Source: Bradyrhizobium cajani
Lineage (GTDB): Bacteria; Pseudomonadota; Alphaproteobacteria; Rhizobiales; Xanthobacteraceae
Length of the DNA stretch: 41,380 bases
Direction: 5' to 3'
Assembly: GCF_009759665.1 (NCBI RefSeq)
Contig: NZ_WQNE01000049.1
Coordinates: 1-41,380, forward strand
How positions within the stretch are numbered: position 1 is the stretch's first letter; each line of letters starts with the position of its first letter. Under the pieces are notes generated by a model. That model did no database searches. It was not told the DNA's origin and saw only the letters and a program-made list of their open reading frames with translations. Shown one piece after another: positions 7,122 to 15,083 of this stretch. Position numbers and translations under genes: made by a program.

Positions 7122-9184
7122 GGCTCGATTTTATAGAGATCTCCGGATTCCGAGGCTTCCGGGATAAGGTAAGGGTGAGCTTCGGTCGAGGCTTTACGGT
7201 CATCACCGGCCGAAACGGCGTCGGTAAGAGCACTCTTTGCGACGCAGTTGAGTTCGCAATCACCGGCTCGATTGATAAATATGCGGTGGAGAAGGCGGCG
7301 AAGGAAAGTGTCAGTGATTATTTGTGGTGGAGGGGCGATGGCACACCAAACGCGCACTACGTCACTGTCTCATTCATCACCGATAGCGGGGAGCCGTTTA
7401 CGATAACGCGCACGCGTGAATCTGGCTCGAATCGTTCGGAGGGCGAGATTCGCGCGGCTTTGTGCGTCGAGCCAGCGCCCGAGGACGCGCTCAAACAACT
7501 AACGCGCACATCGATCATTCGAGATGAGTGGATTGCCGCACTTAGCCTCGATCTAACTGAAACTGAGAGGTTCGACCTCGTCCGCTCAGCTCTTGGGGCA
7601 CTTGAAGGTTCGGAGTCGGGAGCCAAGGCCAAGGAGGTTGTCGCCGCCGCCGAGGCGGCGCACACCCGGAACGATGCGGCATACGAAGCTGCGCGATCGA
7701 AATTATCTGATCGACTCGTTCAGCAGTCAGAGGCTCAAGCCACTCTGACCAGATCCGGCGATGTGGCAGCTGCCCTTCAGGTGGTCGCGGCCGCAGTCCC
7801 AAATGCACCCACGGAACTCTCGGCTCGGATCGCGGCAGGTCGGCGAGCCCTTGCTGATCGCCGCGGGCAACTCGGTCGGATGGGCGAAGCTCTTGTGCTC
7901 GGTCGGGACGTAGCACTTCGACAGCAGGCGTTCAACGCACCGGCCGCGGTTGCCGAGCGGCAACGGGCGTCAGATGCCTTGGAGCGCGCAAGACAGGCAA
8001 GGGACGCGGCCGAGAATGCAGTCGCCGAGGCAGAAGGCCGCTTGGCAAAAGAGGAAGCGACCGACGCAATTGCGACTTCCCTAACACTTCTCGTCGAGCA
8101 CGGAGAAAAGCTGGGGCTTCATGATGATCGCTGCCCTCTCTGTGCAGCCACGCGCACGTCTGAAGAATTCGCTTCTGGCCTCGAAGTCGCCCGCCAGCGT
8201 ATTGCGGCGTTGTCCTCAGAAGTTCGGACCGCACGCGAGGCCTTGGCGATCGCCAAGCTAAATGCGCGCGAACCCGCAGCGACTTTCCAGGCAGCTGAGG
8301 CCAAAGTTGCGGCCAACGCGGACGAGCAGCGAAGATTGCGGGCGCAGGAACTGGCTCACGTGGAATTCTATGACAAAGCAAGTCTGGACCACCGCTTCAT
8401 CCAGGATCCTGACGGCTTGGAACAAGAGATCGCTCAAGAACGCGATCGACTCATCGAACTCGAACGGGCCCTTCTTATTCTTGATGCCTCTCAGTCTGTA
8501 TCCCGGATGTCTTCTATTGAGGGCCAAGTCGCCGTGCTTCGAGACGAGATCGAAAAGCTCGCCGACGCGGTAAGTCGTTCCCAAGCTGCACTTGCATCCG
8601 CTCGCGAAATTGAGCGATCGGTCAGGCGCGTGAGCGCCGAGATCATCGATGAAAGGCTGGCCCAAATCAGCCCCCTACTCAACGAGCTGTATCAGCGCCT
8701 CCGCCCGCATGCCGACTGGAAAACCATCGACTACAGCATCCGCGGGGACGTTCGCCGGTTCCTGAGCCTAAGAGTTGGAGAGGGGCTTAATCCGCAATTC
8801 GTTTTCAGCAGTGGACAGCGCCGAGCCGCAGGCCTGGCATTCCTTCTATCTGTGCATCTGGCTCGCGCGTGGACGCCTTGGCACTCGCTTCTCCTCGACG
8901 ATCCCGTTCAGCACATCGATGACTTCCGTGCTCTTCAGCTTGTGGAAGTCCTCGCCGCGCTTCGGCTCGACGGCCGCCAAATCGTCTGCGCGGTGGAGGA
9001 TCCAGCGTTGGCTGATCTGCTGTGTCGGCGCCTGCTAAGCACGTCGAACGAAGGCGGGCGACGCCTCGATATAGATCTCGGTCCTCAGGGATCGACGAAT
9101 GTTGTCAGTGATGTGGAAATTCCACCTATGCCTGTTGGGGTATTGCGTGGCAGTTCTAGCTTGCAGGTAGTCGGCGGCGTCTGA
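7118..9184 (+). CDS. lmuB: Rad50/SMC-like ATPase of a Lamassu-type defence system (LmuB-like)
   Basis: 688 aa. Walker A GRNGVGKST is at residues 31-39 in a RecF/Rad50-type head (LDFIEISGFRGF). Long coiled-coil arms surround a zinc-hook motif CPLC at about residue 339. The ABC signature FSSGQRRAAG is at about residue 563 and the Walker B-like motif LLLDDP at about residue 590, followed by a D-loop-like HIDD. Zinc-hook SMC proteins of this size act as DNA-end or plasmid/phage sensors that release an effector in Lamassu systems. It overlaps the preceding gene by ATGA. All motifs are intact. An overcoming-lysogenization or RecN-like ATPase is the alternative, but the partner genes favour Lamassu. 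Confidence 0.75.
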   Translation: MRLDFIEISGFRGFRDKVRVSFGRGFTVITGRNGVGKSTLCDAVEFAITGSIDKYAVEKAAKESVSDYLWWRGDGTPNAHYVTVSFITDSGEPFTITRTRESGSNRSEGEIRAALCVEPAPEDALKQLTRTSIIRDEWIAALSLDLTETERFDLVRSALGALEGSESGAKAKEVVAAAEAAHTRNDAAYEAARSKLSDRLVQQSEAQATLTRSGDVAAALQVVAAAVPNAPTELSARIAAGRRALADRRGQLGRMGEALVLGRDVALRQQAFNAPAAVAERQRASDALERARQARDAAENAVAEAEGRLAKEEATDAIATSLTLLVEHGEKLGLHDDRCPLCAATRTSEEFASGLEVARQRIAALSSEVRTAREALAIAKLNAREPAATFQAAEAKVAANADEQRRLRAQELAHVEFYDKASLDHRFIQDPDGLEQEIAQERDRLIELERALLILDASQSVSRMSSIEGQVAVLRDEIEKLADAVSRSQAALASAREIERSVRRVSAEIIDERLAQISPLLNELYQRLRPHADWKTIDYSIRGDVRRFLSLRVGEGLNPQFVFSSGQRRAAGLAFLLSVHLARAWTPWHSLLLDDPVQHIDDFRALQLVEVLAALRLDGRQIVCAVEDPALADLLCRRLLSTSNEGGRRLDIDLGPQGSTNVVSDVEIPPMPVGVLRGSSSLQVVGGV

Positions 9185-9594
9185 GGCGGTTGGCCATGAT
9201 CTCCGGCGCTCGCGCATCATGCGTGAGATTGACTTGACGCAAGCATCTGAAATTTCCGACAGAACAGCCAATTAAGAGACTGTCGCACCACTGGGCTCAT
9301 CCGACTGAAAGTGGCCATTCGTCGCACGATCATAGTGATTGCACCGCCTGATATCCGAACACGTGTTACTCGAACTTTACCAGGTCAACTGCGACTACAA
9401 GGCCATCGATCGATAGGTTCAAATCGGGGAGGCGCAACCACCGATACCGACATTCGGTTCAAGTTACGATCTGATCGAGGCCGCCTCCTGCGTCCCGAAC
9501 GCAGTGAACATCTTCTAAGTCATTGACTTTCTTGACACCGCAAGCCCGCCGATCGCGTTCTGTTCACGATCGTTTCGTCCAATTCGTTGCGAAT
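9185..9594. other. Non-coding stretch after the defence operon
   Basis: No gene is recognised in 410 bp on either strand. Short open frames are Arg-rich and without family features. The sequence probably belongs to the same decayed block as the following pseudogene. Confidence 0.4.
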
Positions 9595-9599
9595 TCATT

Positions 9600-10480
9600 G
9601 CGGCATTCCTCCAGGAGAATGAGAGCCGACGACGAAATGGGATCAAAGCCATCGCTAACAGTGCGCTGATCGGGGGCGCCACGACCGAGTTGGGCGCCGG
9701 CGCCGCCGATCGCTACCGGACGGCGGTGACCTCGGACGGAGGCGGACTGCGGCTCGATGGCATGAAGTATTACGAACTGGCACGCTATACGCCGATAACT
9801 TGATCGTAGCGGCTGACCAGAGCGGCAAGCGGATCGCCGTACTCGTCGACACCAATCAGCCCGGCGTCAGCATCCACGACGATTGGTATGGCTTCGGCCA
9901 CCGCGAGCGGTACAACTGATTTCAAGAATGTAGCTGTCCCCGAGGACCGAATTCTTGGTCCCAGATTTAGGACGGAGAGCCGGTTTTTTGGAACGGCATA
10001 TGTTCAGCTGGTCTTGCTTGCGACCCTCGCTGGAATTGCGCGGCGCGTCGCTAGCGACACGACGGAGTGGATTAAGGCGCGAACCCGCACGTTCACGCAC
10101 GCCGTTGCCGACCTGCCGCGGAACGATCCCTGGTGCAACAGGTCATCGGCAAGCTTTTTCAGCGCTGCTTTTGGTGCGCGTGCAGCAGTCCTCGCCGGCG
10201 TCGACGAGCTCGCGAGAACACTCGACAGGCCGCTAACAGGACCCGCAACAGCTTGATGCGTCTGAGCTCGCGGCAGCACAGGCACAGTTGTCGTCTCTCG
10301 CCGCAACGACCGAGCTTTTCGAGGTCGGCGGAGCTTTCTCTGATCTCCGAGAACTCGCGATCGACCGGCATTGGCGGAACGCGCGCACCATCGCCTCACA
10401 CAACCCGGTGAACTCAAGCTCCGCGCGATCGGCGGATATGAATTGAATGACGAGCCCTGCTATACGCGTGGAGCGCAGGT
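9600..10480 (+). pseudogene. Acyl-CoA dehydrogenase-fold monooxygenase remnant (DszC/SfnB-like)
   Basis: Pieces in several frames form one ordered protein. First comes ALIGGATTELGAGAADRYRT with LRLDGMKYY (about 9655-9780). Next is LIVAADQSGKRIAVLVDTNQ with GVSIHDDWYGFG (about 9795-9900). Then come GTTDFKNVAVPEDRILG (about 9910-9960), LATLAGIARRVASDTTEWIK (about 10015-10075), AAFGARAAVLAGVDELART (about 10160-10220), and DRHWRNARTIASHNP (10363-10410) with AIGGYELND (10428-10455). This is the order seen in flavin-dependent acyl-CoA-dehydrogenase-like monooxygenases that act on sulfur compounds or amines. At least four frameshifts or in-frame stops make it a pseudogene. Neighbours give no pathway. 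Confidence 0.7.
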
Positions 10481-10829
10481 ATCCGAGCGACACGACAATA
10501 CAGCAGCTAACCACTGGCTTTTCGGCAGCTTCATGCTTTGCCAGGCGAGGCCGCTCGGACCCCCGTGGATGCGATTGCCGCGGACGTCGACCTCACCATC
10601 TGCGACGGGAGCAAAGGACGCGGTGAGCGGCCGTGCTCACCGTGTCTCGGCGAAACTGCCGGCGCTCCTGCTGTAGGAAGGCGAGATGCTCGCCTGGCCG
10701 ATCTGCCTGTTCTGGTCCGCGGTGAGACTTAGCCTCGCACTTGTTCTAATTGGCATTGCAAGGATGCCAGCCACCCGATAAACGATCCCCTGCAACCTTG
10801 CTGGCTGCTTTTCGGTGGTCGCCAGGACT
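10481..10829. other. Non-coding stretch with a possible tRNA promoter
   Basis: No gene is recognised. Near its end TTGCAA (10756-10761), a 17-bp spacer and TAAACG (10779-10784) could be the promoter of the tRNA gene that follows; the match is weak. Confidence 0.35.
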
Positions 10830-10905
10830 GGGCCTGTAGCTCAATGGTTAGAGCCGGCCGCTCATAACGGTCTGGTTGCAGGTTCGAGTCCTGCCGGGCC
10901 CACCA
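10830..10905 (+). tRNA. tRNA with CAU anticodon, most likely tRNA-Ile2
   Basis: A complete 76-nt cloverleaf with encoded CCA. Acceptor GGGCCTG pairs with CGGGCCC (one T-G pair), the D arm has TAGCTCAATGGTTAGAGC, the anticodon loop is CTCATAA, and the T arm is CAGGTTCGAGTCCTG. The CAU anticodon can mean Met or, after lysidine modification, Ile. The surrounding GACTCATAATCG-type arrangement resembles ileX-like tRNA-Ile2 rather than initiator or elongator Met. That choice is by resemblance only. Its 3' part is duplicated at 11787-11834. Confidence 0.88.
10858..10905 (+). repeat. attL-type repeat: 3' part of the CAU tRNA
   Basis: These 48 bp, from the anticodon stem to the terminal CCA, are identical to 11787-11834. 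Identity stops abruptly on both sides apart from a few near-matching bases after CCA (TATTTTC shared). This is the pattern left by a tyrosine integrase using a tRNA 3' end: the tRNA is rebuilt at one end and a partial copy is left at the other. Confidence 0.8.
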
Positions 10906-10919
10906 TTATTTTCGAGGGC

Positions 10920-11240
10920 GGCTTGCGGGCCGTTGCAGGTCTTGGTGCTTCCCTCAATCCACGTGTGTCGGGAAGGAATTCCGTTGCAGTCCCCCGGATC
11001 GAAGAAGGCAGCCGTCTGCTTCATGTCCGCTATGAGCTTCCCGTTCTTTTGGGCCTGACAGAATTCCGGATGGTCAATCCAACGGTTGATGGTGCGCTCA
11101 TCCTTCTCGAAAAAGGCGGCTATCTCGGCATCCGTGGCGCCGAGACGGCAAAGCTTCGCGGCCTGGTCTGCAAACTCAGGTTTGTAATCGGAGGGACAGC
11201 CGGCTTTTTGCCACGCATCATTATGCGCACAGTGGAGGGT
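10920..11240 (-). pseudogene. Phage-type helix-turn-helix protein fragment (terminase small subunit-like)
   Basis: The core ADQAAKLCRLGATDAEIAAF followed by FEKDERTINRWIDHPEFCQA is a typical Phage_Nu1/terminase small-subunit-like HTH, in which a DNA-recognition helix (ATDAEIAAFFEKDERTINRW) precedes a HPEFCQAxKNGK segment. The frame starts within reading-open sequence near 11240 (TTG) and then runs into non-family sequence and the opposite-strand tRNA. The C-terminal part of the family protein is therefore missing. Whether anything is expressed is unknown. Confidence 0.55.
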
Positions 11241-11250
11241 TAGTTGGCAA

Positions 11251-11541
11251 TCATACCCGTTCTGTCTTTTGAGAGATAAGCAACTTTGCATCGGTCGGCT
11301 TTGAGACGTCTCGGACGTAGAACTCTCTAGCGTATTCAATCGGCTCACGCACATCTTTAGGCAAAAAGCTGATCAGTGCTTGAATAGCTCTCCAAGCATC
11401 GTCCTTCAGTTTTGCCCACGCCGGCATCCGTCCCGGCACCGTCCAGGTGTTCTCGCCATCGCGATACGTCGCCGGCCGCTTAGGACGCGCTGTGGATGGC
11501 TTTGATGTGACGAGCGCACCGACCTTCTCGACCTCCGCCAA
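11251..11541 (-). CDS. Small protein with H-NS-like C-terminal motif (tentative)
   Basis: 96 aa from TTG 11541, with AAAGAG about 10 bp upstream. The segment TYRDGENTWTVPGRMPAW resembles the H-NS DNA-binding loop (Y-x-D-x-x-G-x-x-W-x-G-R-G-x-x-P-x-W), although the central GRG is changed to PGR. The rest (LKDDAWRAIQALISFLPKDV) is not recognised and the usual N-terminal coiled coil of H-NS is absent. It may be a gene fragment of the same phage-like element. Confidence 0.35.
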   Translation of the reverse strand: MAEVEKVGALVTSKPSTARPKRPATYRDGENTWTVPGRMPAWAKLKDDAWRAIQALISFLPKDVREPIEYAREFYVRDVSKPTDAKLLISQKTERV

Positions 11542-11786
11542 AAATGCTCTTTCTGGCGCGCGGTCGCTGCGCTAGCGCTGCCAGCTTCCCGGAAGAAGAG
11601 CCGGGCTGCGCACAGGACTGCCGGCATATCAGCAGCGGGCTCGTCGTTCGCTGCCATTCCGGTTATCATCATTACTGCCAAGCCAAACCAACTTTAAACA
11701 ACACTACGACGCAACCGAACGCGAACAAGCACGGCTAATCCTCGTCAAGTTCACCAGCCTTTTCAATATCTCGCTGGATCCCCTTC

Positions 11787-11834
11787 CCGCTCATAACGGT
11801 CTGGTTGCAGGTTCGAGTCCTGCCGGGCCCACCA
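11787..11834 (+). repeat. attR-type repeat: second copy of the CAU tRNA 3' part
   Basis: An exact 48-bp copy of 10858-10905, lacking the 5' half of the tRNA and therefore not a gene. It marks a former integration junction. The BREX remnant begins within about 80 bp to its right. Confidence 0.8.
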
Positions 11835-11904
11835 ATATTTTCAAGGGTGTGCGGACACCGAAAGACTGACTCGATTCCGCTATAAGAAGTCGGAATCGAC
11901 CAGG

Positions 11905-12198
11905 CACCTTGTCGATGAAGGTACAGCCACCTTTCTCCTTGACCTTGCTCTGAGCCTTCATCGACTCGTCGGAGCGGATGTAGTTGTTGGCCAGCGTGTC
12001 GTTGACCACCTGCAGGCCCATCTGGATGGCCATCTCGTCGGACGATGCGCAGTATTTACCGAGCAGGAACTCCAGGACGAAGACCGGCACATTGGCGCCG
12101 ACCTTCACCTTCCGGACGAGGTCCTTACGGACCACCTTGCCAGCGAAAGTGCGATTGACCTTGTCGTCGAGAGCGTCGCGTGCGGGAACGTTACTCAT
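11905..12198 (-). pseudogene. brxL: BrxL (BREX Lon-like protein), N-terminal remnant
   Basis: The first about 97 residues (DALDDKVNRTFAGKVVRKDL, GANVPVFVLEFLLGKYCASS, NNYIRSDESMKAQSKVKEKG) are the N-terminus of BrxL, the Lon-type ATPase-like component of type 1 BREX anti-phage systems. BrxL is normally around 680 residues. Family similarity stops after CTFIDKV at about 11905 and the frame runs on into unrelated sequence towards the att repeat. The start ATG 12198 follows a GGGAG ribosome-binding site and lies directly after the pglZ stop, as in intact BREX operons. The AAA+ part is missing, so it cannot be functional. Confidence 0.8.
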
Positions 12199-12201
12199 CA
12201 C

Positions 12202-13301
12202 CTAAACTCCCAAACGAACGGGAATGTCTTTCTTCGAAACGTACAGGACGGCGTCGGTCTCGGCGTCCAAAACCTGGATGCGGACGTGTCTGACCGTGTC
12301 GTCGGTCAAGATGAAGCCGACGTTCGCCTTGACGGCGGGCGGCAAGGTCAGAACGCCCTCCGCCAGCTCTGCGCCGGTCGCAATGGCTGCGCGGGCGACC
12401 GGCCGATCGTCGGATATGCGATCGCGCGAACCTTGCGGGCGCCGGCGAAGAGGTCCTTGGACGCCGCCCCCAGCTCGATATGAACCGTGAAGATCCGGTT
12501 CGTAACCGCGTCGAAGTCGTGGGTGAGGATTACGGCGTCCTTTTCGGCCTTGGCGCTCCCGTCGACCTTCAGCTTCACGGCGATGACGGGAATGATCATT
12601 TCCTGAAGCGAAGTGCCCCCATGGTGATAGCAGAGATCCCCTCCGCTCTTGAAGACGGAGGTGCTGGCGGGGAAAGCAAAATCGAGATCGGTCGCGTAGC
12701 CGAGCTTCGCCCCCGGCACCCTGACGGATCCGGCCGGCGTGGCACCGCCGCGGCCGACCCAACAGCGACGATGCAGATCGATCGCATCGCCGCCGGGCGT
12801 GTCCAGGCGCATGGATGGGTCGCGATCGGCGGCGAAGAAGAGATGGCCGTGGTCGGCGGCCACGACGGCCTCTCCGACCCCAATGGCCGCCGGACGGCCG
12901 AGGCACCGGGCGAGGTCTTCGACGACGTTGTCCATGAGCCGGCGGGCATACGTCGTCGTGGTGGCGTTTTCGCCGGCGGCGTCGATCTCCGTGGAGCGGA
13001 TAATGATGACCTTCGAGTTCCCGATCTTCTTCTGCAGCGCCTTCGTGCTCATCGAGATCACCTCGTCGAGCGTAAGGTCGACCAAGTCGGGAATGTGCGA
13101 CTTCAGAAACTTCTGGCGGGCCGAAAGATCCGGCAGGAAGGTGCCGTCGATCGAAGCGCCGAGCTTATCCTTGTTCGAGACGACCGAGAAAGTCGCGGAG
13201 GCTCCCGGCAGCAGCGCGGCCATGCCGACGGGCGTGATGGAAGGAAGCGCAGCCAACGCCGGATGCATCTGGACTTCGGAGGCTCGCGTGGTCAGCGGCA
13301 T
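12202..13301 (-). pseudogene. pglZ: BREX PglZ phosphatase-like protein, C-terminal remnant with frameshift
   Basis: About 360 residues of the C-terminal half of type-A PglZ (usually around 850 aa) are present: LPSITPVGMAALLPGA, NSKVIIIRSTEIDAAGE, the alkaline-phosphatase-type metal motif AADHGHLF, and GGDLCYHHGGTSLQEMIIPV. The reading frame changes near 12400-12425. The segment ending ARKVRAIAYPT is followed in another frame by VARAAIATGAELAEGVLTLP and the end KKDIPVRLGV. The N-terminal half is absent, and at 13301 the sequence passes directly into an integrase fragment of opposite orientation. pglZ-brxL is the normal BREX-1 gene order, which supports both names. Confidence 0.8.
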
Positions 13302-13344
13302 CTTCTACCGACTGGCGATAGGCAAGCGCGCGACACCAAACGCC

Positions 13345-13722
13345 AAACGCCCGTGCCTTTGCCGCGGCGGCTCCTCACGCACTTGCGGCGGTGGTCGCGG
13401 CTGGGAATCTCAAAGAGCCACTTCGTGGAATGGAACGGCCAGCCCGTTGCTTCTGTAAAGACGGGCTTCGCTTCAGCGGTTCGATTGGCAAAGCCCGATG
13501 TGTCTCTTGGCAACGTGACGCCCCATACGCTGCGGCACACCGCGGCAAGGTGGTCGATGCAGCGTGCGGCGCCGATGTGGGAGGCCGCCGGCTTCCTAGG
13601 TATGAGCGAAAAGACGCTTCGCGAAACCTACGGCCATCACCATCCCGACCATCTGCGAGTTGCCGCGAACGCTAGGCATCGCAATGTCGCGAATTTCTGG
13701 TTCAGGACACTAAAGCAGAATG
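13345..13722 (+). pseudogene. Tyrosine recombinase (phage integrase), C-terminal fragment
   Basis: About 125 residues of an integrase catalytic domain are visible: VTPHTLRHTAARWSMQRA (the second catalytic Arg and its His), GFLGMSEKTLRETYGHHHPD (the catalytic Tyr region). The N-terminal arm-binding and core-binding domains and the first catalytic Arg are missing. It faces the BREX remnant and probably belonged to the element that carried it. The frame continues to 13811 with no further family sequence. Confidence 0.7.
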
Positions 13723-13975
13723 AGGTGGGCGTGCTGGCATCTGCTCCTTTTTTGATCATTGCCATGCGTCCGCTGCCGGCGAGCCCGGGTGGATGGTCTC
13801 GTTGTCGATGAGTTGGCCCGACACTTCTCGAGATTACCGCCTACGAAGAAAACGGCCAACGAAGCCCTCCTCACCCAGTGAACCCGGAAAGATACCGAGC
13901 CATTTTGATGGCGAGGACACAATGACGCTCGCGCCTGCCATAGGCAATCCGCTCCTCCCGCCCGGGCGGCAGTCG

Positions 13976-14008
13976 AAAACCCCGGCTGGAACCTGGGGTT
14001 TTCTTTTG
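13976..14008 (+). terminator. Rho-independent terminator
   Basis: AAAACCCC (13976-13983) and GGGGTTTT (13995-14002) form an 8-bp stem extended by GG/CC, followed by CTTTTG. This is the clearest intrinsic terminator in the window, on the plus strand after the integrase fragment. Confidence 0.65.
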
Positions 14009-14074
14009 TACTATTATAGGCACCAACTCTCGTAAACTGCCGCGGTGCGATCAGTACAGAGCACCTCACGGATT

Positions 14075-14095
14075 GAGCCGAATTGGCTTCGGCTT
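14075..14095 (-). terminator. Hairpin downstream of the NopP-like gene
   Basis: AGCCGAA (14076-14082) and TTCGGCT (14088-14094) form a 7-bp stem with a 5-nt loop about 90 bp past the stop of the effector gene. There is no clear T tract, so its role as terminator is uncertain. The rest of 13722-14182 shows no gene. Confidence 0.35.
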
Positions 14096-14182
14096 CATTC
14101 CGTCCAAGGCTCGATCGTAAGCCGCAGGTGTCGGTTGGTCTGCGCTCCTGCTCCACCTCAATGGATTGGTGGAGATCTCAGG

Positions 14183-14992
14183 TCACATAAAGTCTCCATC
14201 CGAGTCGGAGTCTGATGAAGGTTCATCATCGCTCCGCGTTTTGACTTTGGAGAGATACGCCGGAGAATTGGTTGCGCGCTGCCATTCACCATCCCTATAT
14301 CTCCACTGTCTGGACTGGGTGGGATCAAGTACCATATCATTGCCATCTACATCAACGAAGCCCATTTGTTCTGCACGGGCTCTCGCTTCGTCATTAGCAG
14401 GACGCCAGTTCACCAGCGGCCGTTCGCCGTCTCGCCGTAGTTGGTGCTCGAGCAGAATGTCGCCGGCGTTGCCGACGAGCGGATGAGCAACTTGAAAATC
14501 CACGATTGATGTGACGTGAGTTCGTCCGGGGAACTGCTCTCGCCACCCTTGGCTGGTGAACTCAGTCTCCATAGGAAATCCGGCTTCCGTTCTTTGGAGG
14601 CCGACGCTCCTATTCCCTAGTTGGTAGCTGTAATATCGGGCGGCATCAGAATCCCTTCGGATCCCGAAACTTGAAGCGACATCCGCGGTGCGCCTAGCTC
14701 TCTCGGACACAAATTCTGAGTATTCCTGCGGATTGTTGGCGATATTATTGATTTCATCACCATGAAAGCTCCTCACCCGTTCCCGGAATTGGGCTTGGTC
14801 GATCTCAATAATGGGAGGTCTTGAAGTGAGGTAATAACTCGGCTCCGAGGATGAGCTGGCACCCGAATCCTGCAATCCCATTCTACCGAGCGCGTCCGCG
14901 AAATCGTCGGCATTCCTGTGCTCCGAGGAGCTTGCGTAATGATACTCATCATCGGATGGAACATCCGACCAATTGTTAATTCGACCGTCCAT
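14183..14992 (-). CDS. nopP: NopP-like type III secretion effector (GNAT-like C-terminal part)
   Basis: 269 aa. The N-terminal about 60 residues are rich in Ser, Asp and Glu (YHYASSSEHRNADDFADALG, DSGASSSSEPS), as is usual for a type III secretion signal region. The C-terminal half (VDFQVAHPLVGNAGDILLEH, NDEARARAEQMGFVDVDGND) resembles a GNAT acetyltransferase end, and the tail is acidic (SSDSDSDGDFM). Length and overall make-up match the rhizobial effector NopP, a host-range determinant delivered into legume cells. ATG 14992 has AGGAG ten bases upstream. The frame is open further upstream, but that part is recombinase debris. A tts-like box precedes it. The assignment is from memory of the family; another Nop effector is possible. 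Confidence 0.62.
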   Translation of the reverse strand: MDGRINNWSDVPSDDEYHYASSSEHRNADDFADALGRMGLQDSGASSSSEPSYYLTSRPPIIEIDQAQFRERVRSFHGDEINNIANNPQEYSEFVSERARRTADVASSFGIRRDSDAARYYSYQLGNRSVGLQRTEAGFPMETEFTSQGWREQFPGRTHVTSIVDFQVAHPLVGNAGDILLEHQLRRDGERPLVNWRPANDEARARAEQMGFVDVDGNDMVLDPTQSRQWRYRDGEWQRATNSPAYLSKVKTRSDDEPSSDSDSDGDFM

Positions 14993-15038
14993 GACGACCA
15001 CACTCCTATGGCTGTTGCATTGTGTTAAGGTCATTAGA

Positions 15039-15083
15039 CCTGACTCCGCAGATAAGCAGCTTGGCTGTCCGTAAGCTGACGGC
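15039..15083 (-). promoter_or_regulatory. tts-box-like element upstream of the effector gene
   Basis: Read on the minus strand: GTCAGCTTACGGACAGCC, then about 18 bp, then GTCAGG. This follows the layout of the tts box (GTCAGCTT-N-TCGAAAGCT, then a second GTCAG), the binding site of TtsI, which switches on type III secretion genes in rhizobia during flavonoid induction. It ends about 47 bp before the ATG. It lies inside the remains of the third recombinase gene, so that gene must have decayed before or when the promoter was acquired. Confidence 0.6.

Larger units (their letters stand above)
10906..11786. mobile_element. Remnant of a tRNA-integrated element between two att repeats
   Basis: About 0.9 kb lies between the 48-bp att copies. 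It holds two minus-strand frames: a phage-type HTH fragment and a small protein with an H-NS-like motif. No integrase remains inside, so this is a deleted or internally shrunken element, or a leftover segment between tandem integrations at the same tRNA. Confidence 0.6.

Noticed and set aside
11869..11901. Inverted repeat TCGATTCCG / CGGAATCGA inside the decayed brxL end
   Set aside because: Only 9 bp with a 11-nt loop and no T tract; not enough to call a terminator or a recombination site.
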